Assembly: GCF_003473545.1 (NCBI RefSeq)
Contig: NZ_QUCM01000008.1
Location: 39,307 to 103,306, forward strand
Direction of reading: 5' to 3'
From: Clostridium sp. AM22-11AC
GTDB lineage: Bacteria; Bacillota; Clostridia; Lachnospirales; Lachnospiraceae
Length of the DNA stretch: 64,000 nt
Below the pieces are notes generated by a model. The model saw only the letters and a list, made by a program, of their open reading frames with translations, was not told the DNA's origin and did not search any database. The position numbers and the translations under genes were made by a program. This document shows, piece after piece, positions 14,581 through 21,534 of this stretch. Position 1 is the first letter of the stretch; each line of letters opens with the position of its first letter.

Positions 14581-15165
14581 TCATTCTTGTGTTTTTGCTT
14601 CTTGTCTGTTGTGCATGATTTGTATTTGATATATAAGAACGGGAATCAGAGAAATCAAAGCAAGCACACCAAAAACAATCGAATGATTTATAACTGCAAA
14701 TATTGCAAACATAAGCAGTATCAACAACCATGGATTACGCAGATTTCTGTAATAGTTTTCCTTGTCCTCATAGGAAGTATGAAGTTCAAACGGCTTTCCA
14801 TCATTCTCTTTTTCTACAATCAACAATTCACGGTTGAAGGTTGTAGTGTTGGTCGCAATGCGTCCGCCTTTTTCAGCCCATGGACGCCAACGCACCTTAC
14901 CGACAGAATAGTTAAGATTGATATTTTTGAAAAATACCTTATAGCCCATATCTTCCAAAAAGAGGGAATAGTCTTTTGCATTCTCTTTCGATTTTTCTCC
15001 GATAAATTCTACACAGTATTTTACTTCATTAGGTTTACATTCTTCAAACTCATATAACATTTTCCCCGCTCGAATAAGACGATAGCCCTTCTCCGACATT
15101 TTATTCAGCCAATTCGCCTGTGCATTCAACAGACCACCAAAAAAATGATAACATTTTTTTCTCAT
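14581..15165 (-). CDS. DUF2812 membrane protein (cargo)
   Basis: A 194-residue protein. The soluble N-terminal part MRKKCYHFFGGLLNAQANWL...MSEKGYRLIRAGKMLYEFEE is the DUF2812 pattern, and two membrane helices follow (about 144-160 and 164-182). Function is unknown. It overlaps the PadR gene by 4 bp. PadR-DUF2812 pairs are common in Firmicutes and usually interpreted as a regulator with its membrane target. AT-rich relative to the mobilization genes. Confidence 0.85.
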   Translation of the reverse strand: MRKKCYHFFGGLLNAQANWLNKMSEKGYRLIRAGKMLYEFEECKPNEVKYCVEFIGEKSKENAKDYSLFLEDMGYKVFFKNINLNYSVGKVRWRPWAEKGGRIATNTTTFNRELLIVEKENDGKPFELHTSYEDKENYYRNLRNPWLLILLMFAIFAVINHSIVFGVLALISLIPVLIYQIQIMHNRQEAKTQE

Positions 15166-15485
15166 ACTGTACCTCCAATAATTCCACTTGCAACCTCTAC
15201 AAGTTCATTAAGCCTTACAAGTTCTTTTTTCGCAACTTCTTTTCCCAGTGAGGTAATGATGTATTCTTTTTTTCTACCTTCACAATCTCCGCAAGGCTTA
15301 ATCCATTTCTTTTCCTGCAAAGAGTTTAGCGCACCATACAAAGTGCCTGCTCCCAATGAAAGCCGCCCACCTGTTTTTTCTTCGATAAATTGCATGACAG
15401 CATATCCATGTTTTGGAGCATAGAGAGAAAGTAAAATGTAAAATGTCACTTCTGTAAGCGCACCACCTTTCATATTATCACGCAT
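15162..15485 (-). CDS. PadR family transcriptional regulator
   Basis: A 107-residue winged-helix repressor: GGALTEVTFYILLSLYAPKHGYAVMQFIEE, then GAGTLYGALNSLQEKKWIKP and a dimerization helix. PadR proteins repress their own operon and a neighbouring membrane protein gene. The ATG is preceded by AAGGAGGAT. It forms a two-gene operon with the DUF2812 gene under the promoter/operator at 15501-15546. Confidence 0.9.
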   Translation of the reverse strand: MRDNMKGGALTEVTFYILLSLYAPKHGYAVMQFIEEKTGGRLSLGAGTLYGALNSLQEKKWIKPCGDCEGRKKEYIITSLGKEVAKKELVRLNELVEVASGIIGGTV

Positions 15486-15500
15486 TGTTTATCCTCCTTG

Positions 15501-15546
15501 TTACGGTTACTGTAATAAATATATCACTAACCGTAATAGAAGTCAA
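15501..15546 (-). promoter_or_regulatory. PadR promoter with palindromic operator
   Basis: On the minus strand TTGACT (15541-15546), 17 bp, TATATT (15518-15523). A perfect 9 bp inverted repeat TTACGGTTA/TAACCGTAA (15501-15509 and 15528-15536) overlaps the -10 box and spacer, as expected for PadR autorepression. Confidence 0.75.
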
Positions 15547-15662
15547 CAGCGTTCAAAGAAATTTGGAAATATGAAAATGAAGCAGCAACATCTTGGTGTT
15601 ACTGCTCCATTCTTATACGGTATAGCGGTAGCCTTGGCTGCCTTTGTCTTGGTTTAGCTTCT

Positions 15663-15803
15663 TTACCGCACATGAGCATTTGCACCTGGATTATCATTTC
15701 CATATCCTTCGAGAAGATTGATTACTCCCCACACACCTACACCTGCGCCGATTGCGGTTACTACTGTTTTAAGTCCTGTTACTGATGTTGTAAAAAAGCC
15801 CAT
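15663..15803 (-). pseudogene. maff2: maff2 5' part, interrupted by the mobilizable element
   Basis: The frame reads MGFFTTSVTGLKTVVTAIGA followed by a hydrophobic segment and LLEGYGNDNPGA, the start of a Maff2-family small membrane protein. After Ala41 the frame enters the inserted element and stops within five codons (46 residues in all). The ribosome site AAAGGAG is intact. The downstream remainder of the gene is at 6488-6524. Family role unknown; it normally sits next to the coupling-protein gene in such ICEs, as here. Confidence 0.88.
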
Positions 15804-15835
15804 TTGATCGTCTCCTTTTGCTTGAAAATTAAATG

Positions 15836-15880
15836 AAAAAAGGGAGCTGTTCTGATTTGTGATTTTTCAGAAAAACTCCC
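15836..15880 (-). terminator. Terminator between the coupling-protein gene and maff2
   Basis: On the minus strand GGGAGTTTTTCTGA pairs with TCAGAACAGCTCCC and is followed by TTTTTTC. It lies between the VirD4 stop and the maff2 ribosome site, so maff2 expression would be attenuated or need its own promoter. Confidence 0.65.
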
Positions 15881-15913
15881 ATAACAATAGTTCCAATATT
15901 TAGTTGTAAAGTC

Positions 15914-15938
15914 ACTTCTGGACGCTGTGACCAGAAGT
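15914..15938. repeat. 25 bp inverted repeat, copy 1
   Basis: Arms ACTTCTGG and CCAGAAGT around a 9 bp centre. It overlaps the VirD4 stop codon and lies 110 bp upstream of maff2. It is one of three near-identical copies (others at 18531 and 19288), differing by one base in the centre. Confidence 0.8.
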
Positions 15939-17755
15939 TAAGCTGTGATTTCTCCGACATCGCATACCTCATCCACCACATCATTCCTCTTAAAACGAAG
16001 TCTGTTGCGGTTCTTCACGTATTTTTCAATGTCAAATTCATTCTTTTTGTCATAATCGGATAACAGCGGGTACTGCTTATGCTTCGTTATATCAAATTTA
16101 TCTGAGAAAAATGGTCTTACACCTCTAAGCTGCATGATACACTTGCTGCCATCCATGACCGCAATCTCGTCCTGACTCATTAACTCCTTTCCGGTCTTTT
16201 GATAATTCAGACCGTAGGACTGGCTCGTACCTCTCGTATCCGAGGTATTATAAAGGTCAATCGTTTCTTTTCCAAGGATTTCTGCCAGATCTTTCAGAGT
16301 ATCTTTCTCTTTTCCTCCCAGAAACAGGGTAGTGTCGCAGTTTCCTTCAATCGTGGAAGCGTTGTCCCGGTACAGAGCCTTGAGCTGTGACTTTGACTGC
16401 AAAATAATAGAAGCTGATATTTCCCGGCTACGAATGGTAGCAATCAGCTTCTCAAACTGTGGAATCTGCCCGATGTTTGCAAACTCGTCCAGTAAGCACC
16501 GGACGTGAATCGGCAGTCTTCCGTTATATACATCATCTGCCTTGTCACAAAGCAGATTGAATAACTGCGAATACATGATACTTACAATGAAATTGAATGT
16601 CGCATCGGTATCGGAGATAATGACAAACAGTGCTGTCTTTTTCTCCCCCAATGTATCAAGCTCCAGTTCATCATAAGCAGTCAGGTCACGCAGCTCCTTG
16701 ATGTCAAATGGTGCCAACCTTGCACCACAGCTAATCAGAATAGATTTTGCTGTCTTTCCTGCGGCAAGTTTATACTTCTTATACTGCCTTACCGCAAAAT
16801 GGTTTGGGTTCTTCTGCTCCAGCTCCTCAAACAGCAGGTCAACCGCATTTTTGAAATTTTCATCATCCTCCCTAGCTTCGCTGGCATCCACCAGATCAAT
16901 CAGCATGGAAAAATTCTGTTCTTCCTCCGGTGCTTCGTACCAGATATATGCGATCAGTGCCGTGTAATAGAGCTTTTCGGCTTTCACCCAGAAATCCTCA
17001 GAGGCTTGCTGTCCTTCCCCTTTGGTATTTACAATGATTGTGTTTACGAGTTTCAGAATGTCCTTTTCGCTCCGGATGTAAGCGAAAGGATTATAATGCA
17101 TTGATTTTGCAAAGTTAATGGTATTCAGCACCTTGATCCGGTAATCATTCTTGGACAACATTTTGCCACATTCCACGAGGACTGTGCCTTTGGGATCAGT
17201 CACAACGTAGGAACTGTGCATCTGCATGAGGTTCGGCTTTACAAAAAATCTGGTCTTTCCGGAACCGGAACCACCGATTACAAGTATGTTTTTATTTCTC
17301 GCATACTTCGGCTGCTTTGGTCTGCCGGACATCATAAGACGCTCCGTTGCCGTTAAAAGCACGTTGTTTTCAAATACCGGATCGACATAAGGCTCTATGT
17401 CTTTGGCAGTTCCCCACCTTGCCGAACCGTATTCTACTCCCTGCCGGAATTTCTTTGCATTTTTCGCTTTATAATATACTACCATACGAAATCCTATCCC
17501 GCATCCCACGCCAACCAGTAAATCCCTTGGCATAAAACTGGGAAACGGGTTTACAAACGCACCTCCCATCCCATTGATCGTGTCCAACACCTTCTGTAAG
17601 GTGTTATCACCTGCCTGCTGTCCATACAGCCATGAAACCTTATTCAGAACATACCCGAAGATCACATAGGGAGCGCATTTCAGGGCAAGCTGCTTTTTAT
17701 TTACCCCTTTTGTTTTTTCTTTGAGATTTTTCGGAATTGACTGCAAATCTTTCAC
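15938..17755 (-). CDS. virD4: VirD4/TraG-type conjugative coupling protein
   Basis: A 605-residue type IV coupling ATPase that links the relaxosome to the secretion channel. Two N-terminal membrane segments (about 28-45 and 78-95). Walker A GGSGSGKT is at residues 161-168, followed by the VVTDPKGTV motif, Walker B RCLLDEFANIGQIP and a TraG-like C-terminus with ILQSKSQLKALY. It starts at a GTG 20 bp after the PcfB-like stop. Full length. It serves the outer ICE and could also transfer the two mobilizable elements nested in it. Confidence 0.95.
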   Translation of the reverse strand: MKDLQSIPKNLKEKTKGVNKKQLALKCAPYVIFGYVLNKVSWLYGQQAGDNTLQKVLDTINGMGGAFVNPFPSFMPRDLLVGVGCGIGFRMVVYYKAKNAKKFRQGVEYGSARWGTAKDIEPYVDPVFENNVLLTATERLMMSGRPKQPKYARNKNILVIGGSGSGKTRFFVKPNLMQMHSSYVVTDPKGTVLVECGKMLSKNDYRIKVLNTINFAKSMHYNPFAYIRSEKDILKLVNTIIVNTKGEGQQASEDFWVKAEKLYYTALIAYIWYEAPEEEQNFSMLIDLVDASEAREDDENFKNAVDLLFEELEQKNPNHFAVRQYKKYKLAAGKTAKSILISCGARLAPFDIKELRDLTAYDELELDTLGEKKTALFVIISDTDATFNFIVSIMYSQLFNLLCDKADDVYNGRLPIHVRCLLDEFANIGQIPQFEKLIATIRSREISASIILQSKSQLKALYRDNASTIEGNCDTTLFLGGKEKDTLKDLAEILGKETIDLYNTSDTRGTSQSYGLNYQKTGKELMSQDEIAVMDGSKCIMQLRGVRPFFSDKFDITKHKQYPLLSDYDKKNEFDIEKYVKNRNRLRFKRNDVVDEVCDVGEITA

Positions 17756-17775
17756 AATCCCGTCAATGACCTTGC

Positions 17776-18249
17776 TTATAAGCTCTGTCCCCTGTCCTTA
17801 TTTTTCTCTCTGCTGCGCTCCTTATTTTTATTCTGTGCAACAATCTTCTGAAGTCCTTTCAGTTTCTGTCTGAGTGACGGACGCTGCTGTTTTTTCTCAT
17901 TAACTTTTACAAATTCCTTGAATGCCTGTGCAATCACATCGGCATCTTTGCCCTTGAAAAATACAAGATACCTGGGTGGTTCCGTGGTCTTATCCCTTTT
18001 TACTGCGAAATCGACATTGTATTTCCTTGCGACACGCTCAAAGGATTTTATATTGCTATCCGTAACCTCAATGGACTTTGCACCCTCTCCCTGACCGACC
18101 AGCTTTTTTACCGGAATTTTCCCATGCGAAGGCTCCTTATGCTTCTGATGCTCCAGATACATCTTCATTGCCTTCTGTAAAACGCTTGCGGTCAGCTTGG
18201 AAGTCTTGATTGCAAGAGCAATCGTTTTCTGTGTTGTTTCCTCCTGCAC
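17776..18249 (-). CDS. PcfB-like (DUF3801) conjugation protein
   Basis: A 157-residue protein with the PcfB/DUF3801 pattern KTSKLTASVLQKAMKMYLEH and DVIAQAFKEFVKVNEKKQQ, and a highly basic C-terminal tail. In pCF10, PcfB is an accessory relaxosome factor that contacts the coupling protein; here the coupling-protein gene is directly downstream, which supports that role. GTG start with GGAAGGAGGTACACC. Confidence 0.88.
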   Translation of the reverse strand: MQEETTQKTIALAIKTSKLTASVLQKAMKMYLEHQKHKEPSHGKIPVKKLVGQGEGAKSIEVTDSNIKSFERVARKYNVDFAVKRDKTTEPPRYLVFFKGKDADVIAQAFKEFVKVNEKKQQRPSLRQKLKGLQKIVAQNKNKERSREKNKDRGQSL

Positions 18250-18330
18250 GGTGTACCTCCTTCCTTATCTGCACCGATTGGATTCAGGGTGGAACCAACA
18301 GCCTGTGGAGCTGTATTTTCATTCCCATAT

Positions 18331-18516
18331 TTACAATTCCTCTCCTTCCTCAAACTCCCTGTCCCACCAGTTCAGTTCTTCCTCATAAAAATCATCCAAT
18401 GCAGACCTGAGTTCTTCTTCCTGCTTTTTTGCCTTTATGACATCCCTCACTGCCTTTACCACAACTGCCCCTACTGCAACCGCAATCAATAACTTCTTTC
18501 CATTTTTTTTACTCAT
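18331..18516 (-). CDS. Small membrane-anchored acidic protein
   Basis: A 61-residue protein: a basic start MSKKNGKK, one membrane helix (LLIAVAVGAVVVKAV) and a strongly acidic C-terminus with paired Trp (NWWDREFEEGEEL). No family recognised. The ATG follows AAAGGAA, which is immediately preceded by the 25 bp inverted repeat at 18531-18555. It is located just before the PcfB gene in the conjugation module. Confidence 0.7.
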   Translation of the reverse strand: MSKKNGKKLLIAVAVGAVVVKAVRDVIKAKKQEEELRSALDDFYEEELNWWDREFEEGEEL

Positions 18517-18530
18517 TTTTGTTCCTTTCC

Positions 18531-18555
18531 ACTTCTGGACGTTGTGACCAGAAGT
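18531..18555. repeat. 25 bp inverted repeat, copy 2
   Basis: Same arms as the copy at 15914; ends 14 bp before the ATG of the 61-residue protein gene, directly abutting its ribosome binding site (GGAAAGGAA). Confidence 0.85.
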
Positions 18556-18562
18556 TGTTGCA

Positions 18563-18606
18563 ATAAAAAAAGGCAGCTACAAAATCTTTCGATCTCATAC
18601 CTGCCT
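18563..18606 (-). terminator. Terminator after the ICE protein gene at 18626
   Basis: On the minus strand GGCAGGTATGAGATC pairs imperfectly with GATTTTGTAGCTGCC, followed by seven T. It directly precedes the inverted repeat copy at 18531-18555. Confidence 0.75.
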
Positions 18607-18625
18607 TAACGCTGTTACTTTTTCA

Positions 18626-19273
18626 CTATCCTATAAAAATTGTATAGAGCTTAGCTTCAATCTCTCCGTCCCGCAGCACCACATCATCCAATAACAGACA
18701 ATGTGCCAATACCTCTACATCCTCCATATCCATAAGCCGATTAACCACCTCATTCCCTTTGTCCGGTACTTTGGCTGAACATACAGCAAAATCCCGCCTA
18801 GCTTCCCTGCAATACTTATATAACCCCAAAATATACTTGTTTGACATAATAAATCCAAACGCTTCATTCTTCTGATACGTCATCTTGTGTGTATTCCATT
18901 CTTCCTCCGGCAAAGAAAAGTAACACCTTGCCGTCTCGACATAGCAGTCTCCCTGATAAGTCGGCTGTAACTTTTTCTCCTGCCGCAGCATCTGATGATA
19001 GATTTTCTCCCTGTCAAAAACACTTCTTGCCCTTGTAAAATCCGGTGTTTTTCCTCTCATAAACGTATAGACATTATTGATTATGGTCTTGCCCGCCAAT
19101 GCCTTATATTCCCCCACTCTATGGAGATACTTCAATACCTCTGTCAATTTCTCTTTTGATGCGATCTCCTGATAACAGGTTGCGTCCAGTTCAATCCTTT
19201 CAAATTGAAGCGGTGTACTGCCTTTCTTAATCTCCCGCTCCATAATCCGTTTCGTATCACGCATTGATTCCAT
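18626..19273 (-). CDS. ICE protein of unknown function
   Basis: A 215-residue soluble protein beginning MESMRDTKRIMEREIKKGST, with no motif I recognise; Tyr- and charge-rich, probably helical, no membrane segment. ATG at 19273 is chosen because AAAGGAAAT precedes it; a longer frame up to 19345 would run through the inverted repeat and terminator and is rejected. It lies in the conjugation module with its own terminator on both sides. Confidence 0.65.
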   Translation of the reverse strand: MESMRDTKRIMEREIKKGSTPLQFERIELDATCYQEIASKEKLTEVLKYLHRVGEYKALAGKTIINNVYTFMRGKTPDFTRARSVFDREKIYHQMLRQEKKLQPTYQGDCYVETARCYFSLPEEEWNTHKMTYQKNEAFGFIMSNKYILGLYKYCREARRDFAVCSAKVPDKGNEVVNRLMDMEDVEVLAHCLLLDDVVLRDGEIEAKLYTIFIG

Positions 19274-19287
19274 TTTATTTCCTTTCC

Positions 19288-19312
19288 ACTTCTGGACGTT
19301 GTGACCAGAAGT
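19288..19312. repeat. 25 bp inverted repeat, copy 3
   Basis: Identical in sequence to the copy at 18531, and again ending 14 bp before an ATG and abutting GGAAAGGAA. This gives a repeated unit of terminator, inverted repeat and ribosome site. Confidence 0.85.
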
Positions 19313-19314
19313 TA

Positions 19315-19352
19315 TAAAAAGGCAGTTACAAATCTCTCGACTCATAACTGCC
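19315..19352 (-). terminator. Terminator after the HNH-like gene
   Basis: On the minus strand GGCAGTTA pairs with TAACTGCC and is followed by TTTTT. It lies between the HNH-like gene stop and the inverted repeat at 19288. Confidence 0.75.
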
Positions 19353-19364
19353 CTATTGCTATTT

Positions 19365-20111
19365 TTACCTAATACTTATATATTCCCTTTTCTTCTCTTT
19401 CGTCCAATTTTTAATTGGTGCCACCCGATTTAGTAATGCAACCCCATGTCCATGTTTCCCAGAAATATATTCTTCAAACCATTTTATACCTGGTGCCACA
19501 CCATAACTTCCCTCTATTTGATAATCAATAAATCTAAGTTTATTAGGAATAAATTCATAATTGTTCCGATAATCTAACATAATTGAACGAGCATCATTTA
19601 TAACAATTCTGTAATCAGCATCATATAATAAAAATGCCAGTTCCACCACTGCATCTCTTTCAAGTCCCTCCAATATTAACTTTGCAGGGTAATTAAAGAA
19701 AATGGTAATCTGTATCAATTCCGTTTGAAAATCCTTAAACATTTTTAATGCAATATGCTCTGTATTCTTACACTCTATATCTAATGTGTTTCCTTTGGCT
19801 ACATTCTCATTTCTTGAGAGAAAACATAGATTATTTATATTACAGTTAAAACCATCTCCATCCATGTGGTCAACAACAAAATTATCTGCTGTCATAGTAT
19901 CAAGAATTTCCTTTGTATACCACTTTTCCATAATATATCTATGCAAGTATCCCAATTTTGCATTGTAAAAGTATTTTCCGTTCTTTCCCCATGTGACAGA
20001 CATCAATTCATCACGATAATCATCCCGTATAGATGCAACCGCATGAAACATACCATCTGCAGTGTGTATTCTAACCAGATCACCACTTATATCAAAACTA
20101 TTATTACTCAT
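19365..20111 (-). CDS. HNH-endonuclease-like protein
   Basis: A 248-residue protein. Residues about 70-115 contain VVDHMDGDGFNCNINNLCFL followed by SRNENVAKG, which fits the HNH_3 motif (DH, then the N-x-x-N-L segment) of phage and mobile-element endonucleases. The N-terminal 60 residues contain two beta-rich repeats; the C-terminal half is of unknown fold. ATG with GGAG eight bases upstream. AT-rich relative to the rest of the ICE. It could be a homing-type endonuclease or a degenerate relative; catalytic competence is unknown. Confidence 0.7.
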   Translation of the reverse strand: MSNNSFDISGDLVRIHTADGMFHAVASIRDDYRDELMSVTWGKNGKYFYNAKLGYLHRYIMEKWYTKEILDTMTADNFVVDHMDGDGFNCNINNLCFLSRNENVAKGNTLDIECKNTEHIALKMFKDFQTELIQITIFFNYPAKLILEGLERDAVVELAFLLYDADYRIVINDARSIMLDYRNNYEFIPNKLRFIDYQIEGSYGVAPGIKWFEEYISGKHGHGVALLNRVAPIKNWTKEKKREYISIR

Positions 20112-20161
20112 GAAATATTCTCCCAGTCTTTTAAGATAAGACCAATTATAGCATAAACGGG

Positions 20162-20470
20162 CTATTTTTTACATCTTACAAAATTTAGTATTTCGATAAA
20201 TATACTTGTAATCTTAATAATAATAATTCCTCCGCCTATCACACCTCCAATGACACAATTTAATGCCAGAATTCCTATATTCCCAGCAATACCAAAGTTC
20301 TTCGGCACAATAAACATACACATTTTTCGGATACCATAGGGGCATCCAATCATAATCCAGTAAAGGAAAAAATCAAAGCCATCTGCCCTTATGCAAATCC
20401 AATAACACATATTCATCCACGCTGCAATCACAAGCAATGGCAGTATCACCTTAAACAATACCCTTTTCAT
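20162..20470 (-). CDS. DUF6050-like small membrane protein
   Basis: A 102-residue protein with three hydrophobic helices (about 5-22, 28-45, 63-95) and GCPYGIRKMCMFIVPKNFGI, a pattern I associate with DUF6050 proteins of ICEs. Function is unknown. ATG at 20470 follows GGGGGAGG; the gene starts inside the 3' end of the rep gene (20 bp overlap), indicating coupled translation. Confidence 0.7.
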   Translation of the reverse strand: MKRVLFKVILPLLVIAAWMNMCYWICIRADGFDFFLYWIMIGCPYGIRKMCMFIVPKNFGIAGNIGILALNCVIGGVIGGGIIIIKITSIFIEILNFVRCKK

Positions 20471-21518
20471 GCCAGCCTCCCCCATACATATCATGCTGCA
20501 CTTCCTGTTGATAAAAATGATTTATCGTAGTGGGTGCATTATAAAGTGCCGTAACCATATATGCCTTGATATTTGTGATTTTAGTGGTGGTATTTTGCAT
20601 ACAGCCAATCACATATTCCAAATGGCTGCTTTCCAGTTTCAAAAACCTTGATTTCACAAGCTCATACGGATATTCTTCTCCTGCTACCCTGATTGTTGGA
20701 TGCTTCACGCAGACTACCTCACAGATTACCTGGAACAGTTCATCGTAAAGCTCTCTCTTTCCATAACCATCATACTGCATATGGTGATCGTAACTGATAT
20801 TTTCTTTGATTAGCTCTATGTATGTCTGGACATCATCCATCACATCCATCGTATCCTTTTTCCTTGAATCAGATTGAATGATAGGATTGATATAACTCTC
20901 CTCAGTATAGTTTAAATCAGTCTGATTATAGTTAGTATAATTAGGGTTCGATTCTCCGACTTCTTGAGGTTCGATTTCCGGACTTCCAGAGGTCTGTTTT
21001 TCCGACTTCTTGAAGTTCGATTTTCCGACTTCTTGAAGTTCGATTTCCGGACTTCTTGGAGTTCGATTTTCCGACTTCTTGAAGTCTGATTTTCCGACTT
21101 CTGTGATTTTATCAGTGTTTCTAGACTTTTTTTCATCTACATTTTCTGCCAGTGAAGCAAAGTTCTTCACATATATGATGTCCGGTTTGCCCAATCCTCT
21201 ACGCACTTTCTCTACCAGCCCAATTCCCTTAACAGAATCCAGCTCTGCAAGAACCTTAACCGCCTTTTCCTTTCCACACCCCAAATCTTCCATAATACTG
21301 TCTATGGTGTATATGATATATGCCCGATTGTCCTCATCAAACCACTCATTTTTTATAGATAAGGACATACGATCAAGCATCAGACCGTATAAAAGTTTTG
21401 CATCACTGGATAATTTCTTAAATCTTTCATCCTTGATCAGCAGGCGGGGAACACGATAGAATGAGAACTGTTCTGCTTCTATTCCATAATAATAATCCAG
21501 TTGTAATATTTCACTCAT
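20451..21518 (-). CDS. repA: RepA_N replication initiator with DUF6017-like C-terminus
   Basis: A 355-residue initiator. Residues 15-115 are RepA_N (FSFYRVPRLLIKDERFKKLS and the HTH segment LGCGKEKAVKVLAELD, ending RRGLGKPDIIYVKNF). Residues about 125-200 are a hydrophilic repeat region with a 23-residue period. The C-terminal 150 residues resemble DUF6017. Family knowledge: RepA_N plasmids carry their origin as iterons inside rep. ATG with AAAGGAGG. ParB/ParA follow upstream in the same operon, so the ICE likely replicates as a circle when excised. Confidence 0.9.
   Translation of the reverse strand: MSEILQLDYYYGIEAEQFSFYRVPRLLIKDERFKKLSSDAKLLYGLMLDRMSLSIKNEWFDEDNRAYIIYTIDSIMEDLGCGKEKAVKVLAELDSVKGIGLVEKVRRGLGKPDIIYVKNFASLAENVDEKKSRNTDKITEVGKSDFKKSENRTPRSPEIELQEVGKSNFKKSEKQTSGSPEIEPQEVGESNPNYTNYNQTDLNYTEESYINPIIQSDSRKKDTMDVMDDVQTYIELIKENISYDHHMQYDGYGKRELYDELFQVICEVVCVKHPTIRVAGEEYPYELVKSRFLKLESSHLEYVIGCMQNTTTKITNIKAYMVTALYNAPTTINHFYQQEVQHDMYGGGWHEKGIV
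20947..21105. repeat. oriV: Seven 22-23 bp iterons inside repA (candidate oriV)
   Basis: Seven tandem units resembling GTTCGATTTTCCGACTTCTT plus GAA, starting at 20947, 20970, 20993, 21015, 21038, 21061 and 21084. Each holds the short palindrome ACTTC-TT-GAAGT or a variant. Because the unit is mostly 23 bp, three units encode one 23-residue protein repeat. The placement inside a RepA_N gene matches known intragenic origins of that family. Confidence 0.75.
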
Positions 21519-21534
21519 TCCCGGCTCCTCCTTT

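Larger units (their letters stand above)
6525..15681. mobile_element. Serine-recombinase integrative mobilizable element inserted in maff2
   Basis: The boundaries are defined by the split maff2 gene: the 5' part ends ...GGTGCAAA at 15679 and the 3' part resumes CAAAATCGCAGG at 6525. The ends carry related inverted repeats: TTGATGTGTGATAAAGAAG reading inward on the plus strand at 6526, and CTCATGTGCGGTAAAGAAG reading inward on the minus strand at 15675. Inside are a large serine recombinase at the left end, TnpW, a DnaC-like ATPase, replisome organizer, relaxase, MobC, sigma factor and two cargo loci. Length is about 9.16 kb. Confidence 0.85.

Noticed and set aside
18626..19345. Longer version of the unknown ICE protein starting at 19345
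   Set aside because: The extra 24 codons run through the terminator and inverted repeat and lack a ribosome site; the ATG at 19273 has one.
20947..21105. Tandem repeats considered as a CRISPR array
   Set aside because: The units are contiguous without spacers, lie within a coding frame and fit replication iterons.
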